A DNA stretch of 64,000 bases from Hydractinia symbiolongicarpus (GCF_029227915.1 NC_079878.1:35181501-35245500); one strand, 5' to 3'. Positions 23,765 to 37,005 are shown, numbered from the stretch's first letter. The notes: generated by a model from the sequence alone, not told the origin. A program made the numbers and translations.

Positions 23765-24531
23765 GAGTTCCGGCAATCACGTCAAACTAAGAAGAATGTT
23801 ATTTCTTGGAGTCCCATTGTCTCATTTATGACATTTATCAGGTCACAGTCCACAGTTAGTTCAATTAATCCCACAGTCAATCGTTTCATTGTTAAAAGCG
23901 ATGCAACCTAGTAATATCAGAAAAATATCGCTAAGTACATGTTGGTACGATTAGGTGACCCAACTGTTGTATCTCAAACGGATTGACATCGTTAGAATGT
24001 CAATGAAATGTAGTTTTTGAAACTGTCGCTATTTCTTCAACGTGCGATAACGCCTAGGATTGGTCCAACAGTAAAAAATTACTTATTAATCTAAATTTTT
24101 AAATGAAGCGCTACCACAGCGCCCAGTGTAATCGCTGGGTTCCGGCAATCATGTCAAATTCAGAAGAATGTTATTTCTTGGAGTCCAATTGTCTCACTTA
24201 TCACATTTATAAGGTCATAGTCCAAAATCAGTTCAATTTAGTCCCATAGTCAATCGTTTCACTGTTACAAGCGATGCAACCTAGTAATATGAGAAAAATA
24301 TCGCTAAGTAAGTGTTGGTACGAATATGTGACGCAACCGTTGTTACTGAAGCGAAGTGATACCGTTAGAAAGTCAATGAAATATAGTTTTTGAAACTGTC
24401 GCTATTTCTTCAGCACGCGATAACGGCTAGGTTTGGTCCCACTGTAAAGAATGACTTATTTATCTAAATTTTTAAATGAAGCGCTACCACAGCGCCCAGT
24501 GTAATTGCTGAGTTCCGGCAATCATGACAAA

Positions 24532-24806
24532 TTAGAAAGAATGTTACTCTATGGAGTCCAATAGTCTCACTTGTAACATTTATAAGGTCACAGTCCAAAA
24601 TCAGTTAAATTTAGTCCCACAGTCAATCGTTTCACTGTTAAAAGCGATGCAACCTAGTAATATGAGAAAAATATCGCTAAATACATGTTGGTACGAATAT
24701 GTGACCCAACCTCTGTAACTCAAACGGACAGACACCGTTAGAAAGTCAATGAGATGTACTCTTTGAGTGCCCAGTGTAATCGCAGAGTTCCGGCAATCAT
24801 GTCAAA
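24532..24806 (+). repeat. Short monomer (275 bp) 8
   Basis: Twin of number 7, 2,239 bp downstream. Confidence 0.9.
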
Positions 24807-25179
24807 TTAGAAAGAATGTTACTTCTTGGAGTTCAATTGTCTCACTTATAACATTTGTAAGGTCACAGTCGAAAATCAGTTCAATTTAGTCCCACAGTCA
24901 ATCGTTTCACTGTTAAAAGCGATGCGGCCTGGTAATATGAGAAAAATATCGCTAATTACATGTTGGTACGGGTATGTGACGAAACCGTTGTAACTGAAGT
25001 GGATTGATACCGTTAGAAAGTCAATGAAATGTAGTTTTTGAAACTATCGCTATTTCTTCAGCGCGCGATAACGGCTAGGATTTGTCCCACAGTAAAGAAT
25101 GACTTACTTATCTAAATTTTTAAGTGAAGCGCAAACACAGCGCCCAGTGTAATTGCTGAGTTCCGGGAATCATGTCAAA

Positions 25180-25452
25180 TTAGAAAGAATGTTTTTTCTT
25201 GGAGTCAACTTGTCTAATTTATCACATTTATCAGGTTACAGTCCAAAGTTAGTTCAATTAAGTCCCACAGTCAATCGTTTCATTGTTAAAAGCGATGCAA
25301 CTAGTAATATCAGAAAAATATCGCTAAGTACATGTTGGTACGATTAGGTGACCCAACTGTTGTAACTCAAACAGATTGATACTGTTAGAAAGTCAATGAA
25401 ATGTACTTTTTGAGCGCCCAGTGTAATCGTGAGTTCCCGCAATCATGTCAAA
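25180..25452 (+). repeat. Short monomer (273 bp) 9
   Basis: 'tactttttgagcgcccag' joint with 'aatcgtgagttcccgc'. Its head is the type A-like 'gttttttcttggagtcaac', so the short tail now sits on a different head: a subfamily recombinant. Confidence 0.88.
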
Positions 25453-25826
25453 TTAGAAAGAATGTTACTTCTTGGAGTCCAATTGTCTCACTTATAACAT
25501 TTCTAAGGTCACAGTCCAAAATCAGTTCAATTTAGTCCCACAGTCAATCGTTTCACTGTTAAAAGCGATGCAACCTAGTAATATGAGAAAAATATCGCTA
25601 AATACATGTTGGTACGAGTATGTGACGCAACCGTAGTAACTGAAGCGGATTGATACTGTTACAAAGTCAATGAAATGTATTTTTTTGAAACTGTCGCTAT
25701 TTCTTCAGCGCGCGATAACGGCTAGGATTGGTCCCACAGTAAAAAATGACTTACTTATTTAAATTTTTAAGTGAAGCGCTACCACAGCGCCCAGTGTAAT
25801 CGCTGAGTTCCGGCAATCATGTCAAA

Positions 25827-26101
25827 TTAAAAAGACTGTTACTTCTTGGAGTCCAATTGTCTCACTTTTAACATTTATAAGGTCACAGTCCAAAATTAGT
25901 TCAATATAGGCCAACAGTCAATCGTTTCACTGTTAAAAGCGATGCAACCTAGTAATATGAGAAAAATATCGCTAAATACATGTTGGTACGAAAATGTGAC
26001 CTAACCGTTGTAACTCAAACGGACAGACACCGTTAGAAAGTCAATGAGATGTACTTTTTGAGTGCCCCGTGTAATCGCTGAGTTCCGGCAATCATGTCAA
26101 A
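25827..26101 (+). repeat. Short monomer (275 bp) 10
   Basis: Joint 'ctttttgagtgccccgtg' with a C for A change after the joint. Confidence 0.88.
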
Positions 26102-27202
26102 TTGGAATGAATGTTACTTCTTGGAGTCCAATTTTCTCATTTATCACATTTATAAGGTCACAGTCCAAAATCAGTTCAGTTTAGTCCCATAGTCAATCGT
26201 TTCACTGTTACAAGCGATGCAACCTAGTAATATGAGAAAAATATAGCTAAGTAAATGTTGGTACGAATATGTGACGCAACCGTTGTTACTGAAGCGGAGT
26301 GATACCGTTAGAAAGTCAATGAAATATAGTTTTTGAAACTGTCGCTATTTCTTCAGCGCGCGATAACGGCTAGGATTGGTCCCACAGTAAAAAATGACTT
26401 ATTTATCTAAATTATTAAATGAAGCGCTACAACAGCACCCAGTGTAATCGCTGAGTTCCGGCAATCATGTCAAATTAGAAAGACTGTTACTTCTTGGAGT
26501 CCAATTGTCCCACTTATAACATTTATAAGGTCACAGTCCAAATCTAGTTCAATTTAGTCCCACAGTCAATCGTTTCACTGTTAAAAGCGATGCAACCTAG
26601 TAATATCAGAAAAAATTTGCTAAATACATGTTGGTACGATTAGGTGACCCAACTGTTGTAACTCAAACGGACTGACATCGTTAGAAATTCAATGAAATGT
26701 AGTTTTTGAAACTGTCGCTATTTCTTCAACGTGCGAGAACGCCTAGGATTGGTCCAACAGTAAAAATTTACTTATTAATCTAAATTTTTAAATGAAGCGC
26801 TACCACAGCGCCCAGTGTAATCGCTGAGTTCCGGCAATCATGTCAAATTCAGAAGAATGTTATTTCTTGGAGTCCACTTGTCTCACTTATAACATTTATA
26901 AGGTCACAGTTCAAAATCAGTTCAATTTAGTCCCACAGTCAATCGTTTCACTGTTAAAAGCGATGCAACCTAGTAATATCAGAAAAATATCGCTAGGTAC
27001 ATGTTGGTACGAATATGTGACCCAACTGTTGTAACTCAAACGGACTGACACCGTCAGAAAGTCATTGTAATGTAGTTTTTGAAACTGTCGCTATTTCTTC
27101 AGCGTGCAATAACGGATAGGATTGGTCCCAAAGTAAAGAATGACTTATTTATCTAAATTTTGAAATGAAGCGCTACCACAGCGCCCAGTCTAATCGCTGA
27201 GT

Positions 27203-27299
27203 CGATTTAGATTAGTTTTCTTAATTACTTTTTTTTTTTTTTCTTGGAAATTATTGTAAATATGTGAATAATCGACTTTAAATAAATTGAAAAGAAAAA
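27203..27299 (+). repeat. AT-rich insert, full copy 3 (97 bp)
   Basis: T run of 14. GAGT on both sides. Confidence 0.85.
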
Positions 27300-28062
27300 G
27301 AGTTCCGGCAATCACGTCAAACTAAGAAGAATATTATTTCTTGGAGTCCCATTGTCTCATTTATGACATTTATCAGGTCACAGTCCACAGTTAGTTCAAT
27401 TAAGTACCACAGTCAATCGTTTCATTGTTAAGATGCAACCTAGTAATATCATAAAAATATCGCTAAGTACATGTTGGTACGATTAGGTGACCCAACTGTT
27501 GTAACTCAAACGGACTGACATTGTTAGAAAGACAATGAAATGTAGTTTTTGAAACTGTCGCTATTTCTTCAACGTGCGATAACGCCTAGGATTGGTCCAA
27601 CAGCAAAAAATTACTTATTAATCTAAATTTTCAAATGAAGCGCTACCACAGCGCCCAGTGTAATCGCTGAGTTCCGGCAATCATGTCAAATTCAGAAGAA
27701 TGTTATTTCTTGGAGTCCCATTGTCTCATTTATCACATTTTTCAGGTCACAGTCCACAGTTAGTTCAATTAAGTCCCACAGTCAATCGTTTCAGTGTTAA
27801 AAGCGATGCAACCTAGTAATATCAGAAAAATATCGCTAAGTACATGTTGGTACGATTAGGTGACCCAACTGTTGTGTCTCAAACGGACTGACATCGTTAG
27901 AAAGTCAATGAAATGTAGTTTTTGAAACTGTCGCTATTTCTTCAACGTGCGATAACGCTAGGATTGGTCCAACAGTAAAAAATTACTTATTAATCTAAAT
28001 TTTTAAATGAAGCGCTACCACAGCGCCCAGTGTAATCGCTGGGTTCCGGCAATCATGTCAAA

Positions 28063-28338
28063 TTCAGAAGAATGTTATTTCTTGGAGTCCACTTGTCTCA
28101 CTTATAACATTTTTAAGGTCACAGTCCAAAATCAGTTCAATTTAGTCCCATAGTCAATCGTTTCACTGTTACAAGCGATGCAACGTAGTAATATGAGAAA
28201 AATATCGCTAAATACATGTTTGTACGAATATGTGACCCAACCGTTGTAACTCAAACGGACAGACACCGTTAGAAAGTCAATGAAATATAGTTTTTTGTGT
28301 ACCCAGTGTAATCGCTGAGTTCCGGCAATCATGTCAAA
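28063..28338 (+). repeat. Short monomer (276 bp) 11
   Basis: Joint altered to 'gttttttgtgtacccagtg'. Confidence 0.88.
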
Positions 28339-28693
28339 TTAGAAAGAATGTTACTTCTTGGAGTCCAATTGTCTCACTTATAACATTTATCAGGTCACAG
28401 TCCAAAGTTAGTTCAATTAAGTCCCACAGTCAATCATTTCATTGGTAAAAGCGATGCAACCTAGTAATATCAGAAAAATCTCGCTAAGTACATGTTGGTA
28501 CGATTAGGTGACCCAACTCTTGTAACTCAAACGGATTGATACTGTTAGAAAGTCAATGAAATGTACTTTTTGAAACTGTCGCTATTTCTAGAGCGTGCGA
28601 TAACAGCTAGGATTGGTTGCACAGTAAAAAATGACTTATTTACCTAAATTTTTAAATGAGGCGCTACCACAGCGCCCAGTCTAATCGCTGAGT

Positions 28694-28791
28694 CGATTTA
28701 GATTAGTTTTCTTAATTACTTTTTTTTTTTTTTTCTTGGAAATTATTGTAAATATGTGAATAATCGACTTTAAATAAATTGAAAAGAAAAA
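28694..28791 (+). repeat. AT-rich insert, full copy 4 (98 bp)
   Basis: T run of 15, in copy 1 of the 1,496-bp HOR. Confidence 0.85.
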
Positions 28792-29558
28792 GAGTTCCGG
28801 CAATCACGTCAAACTAAGAAGAATGTTATTTCTTGGAGTCCAATTGTCTCATTTATCACATTTATCAGGTCACAGTCCACAGTTAGTTGAATTAAGTCCC
28901 ACAGTCAATCGTTTCATTGTTAAAAGCGATGCAACCTAGTAATATCAGAGAAATATCGCTAAGTACATGTTGGTACGATTAGGTGACCCAACTGTTGTAA
29001 CTCAAACGGACTGACATTGTTAGAAAGACAATGAAATGTAGTTTTTGAAACTGTCGCTATTTCTTCAACGTGCGATAACGCCTAGGATTGGTCCAACAGC
29101 AAAAAATTACTTATTAATCTAAATTTTCAAATGAAGCGCTACCACAGCGCCCAGTGTAATCGCTGAGTTCCGGCAATCATGTCAAATTCAGAAGAATGTT
29201 ATTTCTTGGAGTCCCATTGTCTCATTTATCACATTTTTCAGGTCACAGTCCACAGTTAGTTCAATTAAGTCCCACAGTCAATCGTTTCAGTGTTAAAAGC
29301 GATGCAACCTAGTAATATCAGAAAAATATCGCTAAGTACATGTTGGTACGATTAGGTGACCCAACTGTTGTGTCTCAAACGGACTGACATCGTTAGAAAG
29401 TCAATGAAATGTAGTTTTTGAAACTGTCGCTATTTCTTCAACGTGCGATAACGCTAGGATTGGTCCAACAGTAAAAAATTACTTATTAATCTAAATTTTT
29501 AAATGAAGCGCTACCACAGCGCCCAGTGTAATCGCTGGGTTCCGGCAATCATGTCAAA

Positions 29559-29834
29559 TTCAGAAGAATGTTATTTCTTGGAGTCCACTTGTCTCACTTA
29601 TAACATTTTTAAGGTCACAGTCCAAAATCAGTTCAATTTAGTCCCATAGTCAATCGTTTCACTGTTACAAGCGATGCAACGTAGTAATATGAGAAAAATA
29701 TCGCTAAATACATGTTTGTACGAATATGTGACCCAACCGTTGTAACTCAAACGGACAGACACCGTTAGAAAGTCAATGAAATATAGTTTTTTGTGTACCC
29801 AGTGTAATCGCTGAGTTCCGGCAATCATGTCAAA
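29559..29834 (+). repeat. Short monomer (276 bp) 12
   Basis: Twin of number 11 at +1,496 bp. Confidence 0.88.
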
Positions 29835-30189
29835 TTAGAAAGAATGTTACTTCTTGGAGTCCAATTGTCTCACTTATAACATTTATCAGGTCACAGTCCA
29901 AAGTTAGTTCAATTAAGTCCCACAGTCAATCATTTCATTGGTAAAAGCGATGCAACCTAGTAATATCAGAAAAATCTCGCTAAGTACATGTTGGTACGAT
30001 TAGGTGACCCAACTCTTGTAACTCAAACGGATTGATACTGTTAGAAAGTCAATGAAATGTACTTTTTGAAACTGTCGCTATTTCTAGAGCGTGCGATAAC
30101 AGCTAGGATTGGTTGCACAGTAAAAAATGACTTATTTACCTAAATTTTTAAATGAGGCGCTACCACAGCGCCCAGTCTAATCGCTGAGT

Positions 30190-30287
30190 CGATTTAGATT
30201 AGTTTTCTTAATTACTTTTTTTTTTTTTTTCTTGGAAATTATTGTAAATATGTGAATAATCGACTTTAAATAAATTGAAAAGAAAAA
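30190..30287 (+). repeat. AT-rich insert, full copy 5 (98 bp)
   Basis: T run of 15, same as copy 4, in copy 2 of the 1,496-bp HOR. Confidence 0.85.
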
Positions 30288-30472
30288 GAGTTCCGGCAAT
30301 CACGTCAAACTAAGAAGAATGTTATTTCTTGGAGTCCAATTGTCTCATTTATCACATTCATCAGGTCACAGTCCACAGTTAGTTGAATTAAGTCCCACAG
30401 TCAATCGTTTCATTGTTAAAAGCGATGCAACCTAGTAATATCAGAGAAATATCGCTAAGTACATGTTGGTAC

Positions 30473-31299
30473 TATTAGGTGACCCAACTGTTGTAACTCA
30501 AACGGACTGACATCGTTAGAAAGTCAATGAAATGTAGTTTTTGAAACTGTCGCTATTTCTTCAGCGCGCGATAACGCCTAGGATCGGTCCCACAGTTAAA
30601 TAATACTTAATAATCAAAATTTTTAAATGAAGCGCTACCACAGCGCCCAGTGTAATCGCTGAGTTCCGGCAATCATGTCAAATTCAGAAGAATGTTATTT
30701 CTTGGAGTCCACTTGTCTCACTTATAACATTTATAAGGTCACAGTTCAAAATCAGTTCAATTTAGTCCCACAGTCAATCGTTTCACTGTTAAAAGCGATG
30801 CAACCTAGTAATATGAGAAAAATATCGCTAAATACATGTTGGTACGAAAATGTGACCTAACCGTTGTAACTCAAACGGACAGACACCGTTAGAAAGTCAA
30901 TGAGATGTACTTTTTGAGTGCCCCGTGTAATCGCTGAGTTCCGGCAATCATGTCAAATTGGAATGAATGTTACTTCTTGGAGTCCAATTGTCTCATTTAT
31001 CACATTTATAAGGTCACAGTCCAAAATCAGTTCAATTTAGTCCCATAGTCAATCGTTTCACTGTTACAAGCGATGCAACCTAGTAATATGAGAAAAATAT
31101 AGCTAAGTAAATGTTGGTACGAATATGTGACGCAACCGTTGTTACTGAAGCGGAGTGATACCGTTAGAAAGTCAATGAAATATAGTTTTTGAAACTGTCG
31201 CTATTTCTTCAGCGCGCGATAACGGCTAGGATTGGTCCCACAGTAAAAAATGACTTATTTATCTAAATTATTAAATGAAGCGCTACCACAGCACCCAGT
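30473..31299 (+). repeat. Monomers between the 1,496-bp and 2,612-bp HORs
   Basis: Type B monomers, including a short form at 30683. They carry a private block 'cccacagttaaataatac' near 30590. Related to 25,9xx-26,4xx at an offset of about 4,856 bp. Nothing else is seen. Confidence 0.7.
30683..30957 (+). repeat. Short monomer (275 bp) 13
   Basis: Shares the 'gagtgccccgtg' joint of number 10. Confidence 0.88.
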
Positions 31300-32058
31300 G
31301 TAATCGCTGAGTTCCGGCAATCATGTCAAATTAGAAAGACTGTTACTTCTTGGAGTCCAATTGTCTCACTTATAACATTTATAAGGTCACAGTCCAAAAT
31401 TAGTTCAATTTAGTCCCACAGTCAATCGTTTCACTGTTAAAAGCGATGCAACCTAGTAATATCAGAAAAAATTTGCTAAATACATGTTGGTACGATTAGG
31501 TGACCCAACTGTTGTAACTCAAACGGACTGACATCGTTAGAAATTCAATGAAATGTAGTTTTTGAAACTGTCGCTATTTTTTCAACGTGCGAGAACGCCT
31601 AGGATTGGTCCAACAGTAAAAATTTACTTATTAATCTAAATTTTTAAATGAAGTGCTACCACAGCGCCCAGTGTAATCGCTGAGTTCCGGCAATCATGTC
31701 AAATTCAGAAGAATGTTATTTCTTGGAGTCCACTTGTCTCAATTATAACATTTATAAGGTCACAGTTCAAAATCAGTTCAATTTAGTCCCACAGTCAATC
31801 GTTTCACTGTTAAAAGCGATGCAACCTAGTAATATCACAAAAATATCGCTAGGTACATGTTGGTACGAATATGTGACCCAACTGTTGTAACTCAAACGGA
31901 CTGACACCGTCAGAAAGTCATTGTAATGTAGTTTTTGAAACTGTCGCTATTTCTTCAGCGTGCGATAACGGATAGGATTGGTCCCAAAGTAAAGAATGAC
32001 TTATTTATCTAAATTTTGAAATGAAGCGCCACCACAGCGCCCAGTCTAATCGCTGAGT

Positions 32059-32153
32059 CGATTTAGATTAGTTTTCTTAATTACTTTTTTTTTTTTCTTG
32101 GAAATTATTGTAAATATGTGAATAATCGACTTTAAATAAATTGAAAAGAAAAA
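32059..32153 (+). repeat. AT-rich insert, full copy 6 (95 bp)
   Basis: T run of 12. The following head reads 'aagaagattattatttc'. Confidence 0.85.
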
Positions 32154-33294
32154 GAGTTCCGGCAATCACGTCAAACTAAGAAGATTATTATTTCTTGGAG
32201 TCCCATTGTCTCATTTTTGACATTTATCAGGTCACAGTCCACAGTTAGTTCAATTAAGTCCCACAGTCAATCGTTTCATTGTTAAAAGCGATGCAACCTA
32301 GTAATATCAGAAAAATATCGCTAAGTACATGTTGGTACGATTAGGTGACCCAACTGTTGTAACTCAAACGGACTGACATTGTTAGAAAGACAATGAAATG
32401 TAGTTTTTGAAACTGTCGCTATTTCTTCAACGTGCGATAACGCCTAGGATTGGTCCAACAGCAAAAAATTACTTATTAATCTAAATTTTCAAATGAAGCG
32501 CTACCACAGCGCCCAGTGTAATCGCTGAGTTCCGGCAATCATGTCAAATTCAGAAGAATGTTATTACTTGGAGTCCACTTGTCTCACTTATAACATTTAT
32601 AAGGTCACAGTCCGAAATCAGTTCAATTTAGTTCCATAGTCAATCGTTTCACTGTTACAAGCGATGCAACCTAGTAATATGAGAAAAATATCGCTAAATA
32701 CATGTTGGTACGAGTATGTGACCCAACTGTTGTAACTCAAACGGACTGACACCGTCAGAAAGTCATTGTAATGTAGTTTTTGAAACTGTCGCTATTTCTT
32801 CAGCACGCAATAACGGCTAGGATTGGTCCCACAGTAAAGAATGACATATTTATCTAAATTATTAAATGAAGCGCTACCACAGCACCCAGTGTAATCGCTG
32901 AGTTCCGGCAATCATGTCAAATTAGAAAGACTGTTACTTCTTGGAGTCCAATTGTCTCACTTATAACATTTATAAGGTCACAGTCCAAAATTAGTTCAAT
33001 TTAGTCCCACAGTCAACCGTTTCACTGTTAAAAGCGATGCAACCTAGTAATATCAGAGAAAATTTGCTAAATACATGTTGGTACGATTAGGTGACCCAAC
33101 TGTTGTAACTCAAACGGACTGACATCGTTAGAAATTCAATGAAATGTAGTTTTTGAAACTGTCGCTATTTCTTCAACGTGCGAGAACACCTAGGATTGGT
33201 CCAACAGTAAAGAATGACTTACTTATTTAAATTTTTAAATGAAGCGCTACCACAGCGACCAGTGTAATCGCTGAGTTCCGGCAATCATGCCAAA

Positions 33295-33569
33295 TTCAGA
33301 AGAATGTTATTTCATGGAGTCCACTTGTCTCACTTATAACATTTATAAGGTCACAGTCCAAAATCAGTTCAATTTAGTCCCATAGTCAATCGTTTCCCTG
33401 TTACAAGCGATGCAACCTAGTAATATGAGAAACATATCGCTAAATACATGTTTGTACGAATATGTGACCCAACCGTTGTAACTCAAACGGACAGACACTG
33501 TTAGAAAGTCAATGAAATATAGTTTTTGAGTACCCAGTGTAATCGCTGAGTTCCGGCAATCATGTCAAA
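33295..33569 (+). repeat. Short monomer (275 bp) 14
   Basis: Joint 'tttttgagtacccagtg'. Confidence 0.9.
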
Positions 33570-34670
33570 TTAGAAAAAATGTTACTTCTTGGAGTCCAAT
33601 TGTCTCACTTATAACATTTGTAAGGTCACAGTCCAAAATCAGTTCAATTTAGTCCCACAGTCAATCGTTTCACTGTTAAAAGCGATGCAGCCTAGTAATA
33701 TGAGAAAAATATCGCTAAATACATGTTGGTACGAATATGTGACGAAACCGTTGTAACTAAAGCGGATTGATACCGTTAGAAAGTCAATGAAATTTAGATT
33801 TTGAAACTGTCGCTATTTCTTCAGCGCGCGATAACGGCTAGGATTGGTCCCACAGTAAAGAATGACTTACTTATCTAAACTTTTAAGTGCAGCGCTATCA
33901 CAGCGCCCAGTGTAATCGCTGAGTTCCGGCAATCATGTCAAATTAGAAAGACTGTTACTTCTTGGAGTCCAATTGTCTCACTTATAACATTTATAAGGTC
34001 ACAGTCCAAAATTAGTTCAATTTAGTCCCACAGTCAATCGTTTCACTGTTAAAAGCGATGCAACCTAGTAATATCAGAAAAAATTTGCTAAATACATGTT
34101 GGTACGATTAGGTGACCCAACTGTTGTAACTCAAACGGACTGACATCGTTAGAAATTCAATGAAATGTAGTTTTTGAAACTGTCGCTATTTTTTCAACGT
34201 GCGAGAACGCCTAGGATTGGTCCAACAGTAAAAATTTACTTATTAATCTAAATTTTTAAATGAAGTGCTACCACAGCGCCCAGTGTAATCGCTGAGTTCC
34301 GGCAATCATGTCAAATTCAGAAGAATGTTATTTCTTGGAGTCCACTTGTCTCAATTATAACATTTATAAGGTCACAGTTCAAAATCAGTTCAATTTAGTC
34401 CCACAGTCAATCGTTTCACTGTTAAAAGCGATGCAACCTAGTAATATCACAAAAATATCGCTAGGTACATGTTGGTACGAATATGTGACCCAACTGTTGT
34501 AACTCAAACGGACTGACACCGTCAGAAAGTCATTGTAATGTAGTTTTTGAAACTGTCGCTATTTCTTCAGCGTGCGATAACGGATAGGATTGGTCCCAAA
34601 GTAAAGAATGACTTATTTATCTAAATTTTGAAATGAAGCGCCACCACAGCGCCCAGTCTAATCGCTGAGT

Positions 34671-34765
34671 CGATTTAGATTAGTTTTCTTAATTACTTTT
34701 TTTTTTTTCTTGGAAATTATTGTAAATATGTGAATAATCGACTTTAAATAAATTGAAAAGAAAAA
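34671..34765 (+). repeat. AT-rich insert, full copy 7 (95 bp)
   Basis: T run of 12. A twin of copy 6, 2,612 bp downstream of it. Confidence 0.85.
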
Positions 34766-35906
34766 GAGTTCCGGCAATCACGTCAAACTAAGAAGATTAT
34801 TATTTCTTGGAGTCCCATTGTCTCATTTTTGACATTTATCAGGTCACAGTCCACAGTTAGTTCAATTAAGTCCCACAGTCAATCGTTTCATTGTTAAAAG
34901 CGATGCAACCTAGTAATATCAGAAAAATATCGCTAAGTACATGTTGGTACGATTAGGTGACCCAACTGTTGTAACTCAAACGGACTGACATTGTTAGAAA
35001 GACAATGAAATGTAGTTTTTGAAACTGTCGCTATTTCTTCAACGTGCGATAACGCCTAGGATTGGTCCAACAGCAAAAAATTACTTATTAATCTAAATTT
35101 TCAAATGAAGCGCTACCACAGCGCCCAGTGTAATCGCTGAGTTCCGGCAATCATGTCAAATTCAGAAGAATGTTATTACTTGGAGTCCACTTGTCTCACT
35201 TATAACATTTATAAGGTCACAGTCCGAAATCAGTTCAATTTAGTTCCATAGTCAATCGTTTCACTGTTACAAGCGATGCAACCTAGTAATATGAGAAAAA
35301 TATCGCTAAATACATGTTGGTACGAGTATGTGACCCAACTGTTGTAACTCAAACGGACTGACACCGTCAGAAAGTCATTGTAATGTAGTTTTTGAAACTG
35401 TCGCTATTTCTTCAGCACGCAATAACGGCTAGGATTGGTCCCACAGTAAAGAATGACATATTTATCTAAATTATTAAATGAAGCGCTACCACAGCACCCA
35501 GTGTAATCGCTGAGTTCCGGCAATCATGTCAAATTAGAAAGACTGTTACTTCTTGGAGTCCAATTGTCTCACTTATAACATTTATAAGGTCACAGTCCAA
35601 AATTAGTTCAATTTAGTCCCACAGTCAACCGTTTCACTGTTAAAAGCGATGCAACCTAGTAATATCAGAGAAAATTTGCTAAATACATGTTGGTACGATT
35701 AGGTGACCCAACTGTTGTAACTCAAACGGACTGACATCGTTAGAAATTCAATGAAATGTAGTTTTTGAAACTGTCGCTATTTCTTCAACGTGCGAGAACA
35801 CCTAGGATTGGTCCAACAGTAAAGAATGACTTACTTATTTAAATTTTTAAATGAAGCGCTACCACAGCGACCAGTGTAATCGCTGAGTTCCGGCAATCAT
35901 GCCAAA

Positions 35907-36181
35907 TTCAGAAGAATGTTATTTCATGGAGTCCACTTGTCTCACTTATAACATTTATAAGGTCACAGTCCAAAATCAGTTCAATTTAGTCCCATAGTCA
36001 ATCGTTTCCCTGTTACAAGCGATGCAACCTAGTAATATGAGAAACATATCGCTAAATACATGTTTGTACGAATATGTGACCCAACCGTTGTAACTCAAAC
36101 GGACAGACACTGTTAGAAAGTCAATGAAATATAGTTTTTGAGTACCCAGTGTAATCGCTGAGTTCCGGCAATCATGTCAAA
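35907..36181 (+). repeat. Short monomer (275 bp) 15
   Basis: Twin of number 14 at +2,612 bp. Confidence 0.9.
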
Positions 36182-36908
36182 TTAGAAAAAATGTTACTTC
36201 TTGGAGTCCAATTGTCTCACTTATAACATTTGTAAGGTCACAGTCCAAAATCAGTTCAATTTAGTCCCACAGTCAATCGTTTCACTGTTAAAAGCGATGC
36301 AGCCTAGTAATATGAGAAAAATATCGCTAAATACATGTTGGTACGAATATGTGACGAAACCGTTGTAACTAAAGCGGATTGATACCGTTAGAAAGTCAAT
36401 GAAATTTAGATTTTGAAACTGTCGCTATTTCTTCAGCGCGCGATAACGGCTAGGATTGGTCCCACAGTAAAGAATGACTTACTTATCTAAACTTTTAAGT
36501 GCAGCGCTATCACAGCGCCCAGTGTAATCGCTGGGTTCCGGCAATCACGTCAAATTAAGAAGAATGTTTTTTCTTGGAGTCCACTTGTCTATTTTATCAC
36601 ATATATCAGGTCACAGTCCAAAGTTTGTTCAATTAAGTCCCACAGTCAATCGTTTCATTTTAAAAGCGATGCAACCTAGTAATATCAGGAAAATATCGCT
36701 AGGTACATGTTGGTACCAATATGTGACCCAACTGTTGTAACTCAAACGAACTGACACCGTCAGAAAGTCATTGTAATGTAGTTTTTCAAACTGTCGCTAC
36801 TTCTTCAGCGAGCGATAACGGATAGGATTGGTCCCACAGAAAAGAATGACTTATTTATCTAAATTTTAAAATGAAGCGCTACCAGAGCGCCCAGTCTAAT
36901 CGCTGAGT

Positions 36909-37005
36909 CGATTTAGATTAGTTTTCTTAATTACTTTTTTTTTTGTTTCTTGAAAATTATTGTAAATATGTGAATAATCGATTTTAAATAAATTGAAAAG
37001 AAAAA
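36909..37005 (+). repeat. AT-rich insert, full copy 8 (97 bp, interrupted T run)
   Basis: Has T10-G-T3, 'cttgaaaattatt' and 'atcgattttaaataaa'. It is a distinct sequence variant shared only with the copy at 39624. Confidence 0.85.

Larger units (their letters stand above)
23100..25300 (+). repeat. 2,238-bp HOR, copy 2 (truncated end)
   Basis: Repeats 20862-23099 until about 25300. There copy 1 continues 'gcgatgcaacctag' and this copy has 'gcgatgcaactag' and passes into a different monomer. The unit carries the insert at 23669 and the short monomer at 24532. Confidence 0.85.
25301..27451 (+). repeat. Mosaic monomers between the 2,238-bp and 1,496-bp HORs
   Basis: About six monomers, including short forms at 25180 and 25827 and an insert at 27203. 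The monomer starting at 26102 (ttggaatgaatg) mixes a type A middle (tctcatttatcacattt) with a type B continuation (ataaggtcacag), evidence of exchange or conversion between subfamilies. Much of 25827-27180 recurs with changes at about 30683-32036. Confidence 0.75.
27452..28947 (+). repeat. 1,496-bp HOR, copy 1
   Basis: Contains three full monomers, one short monomer (28063) and one insert (28694). Private markers are 'gacattgttagaaagacaat', 'aaatttttttgtgtaccc'-like joints and 'atttctagagcgtgcg'. It recurs at +1,496 bp with no difference noticed over most of its length. Confidence 0.88.
28948..30472 (+). repeat. 1,496-bp HOR, copy 2
   Basis: Repeats 27452-28947. Similarity to a hypothetical third copy stops by 30473 (tactattagg against tacgattagg). 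T-run length in the insert is equal (15) in both copies, in keeping with a very recent duplication. Confidence 0.88.
31300..33911 (+). repeat. 2,612-bp HOR, copy 1
   Basis: Seven-monomer unit with one insert (32059) and one short monomer (33295). It is repeated exactly 2,612 bp downstream and I noticed no mismatch in the stretches compared. Before about 31300 the two sides differ ('aaattattaaatgaag' against 'aaacttttaagtgcag'). Confidence 0.9.
33912..36523 (+). repeat. 2,612-bp HOR, copy 2
   Basis: Repeats 31300-33911. The next position diverges at 'cgctgggttccgg' against 'cgctgagttccgg' (about 36534). From 34429 onward this copy is also the left half of the 2,712-bp duplication below, so two amplification events overlap. 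Confidence 0.9.

Noticed and set aside
28132-29828. Minus-strand 66-codon frames at 28132-28332 and 29628-29828
   Set aside because: They are exact twins at the 1,496-bp HOR spacing, so only one sequence underlies them. The frame is opened by the short-monomer joint and has no coding hallmarks.
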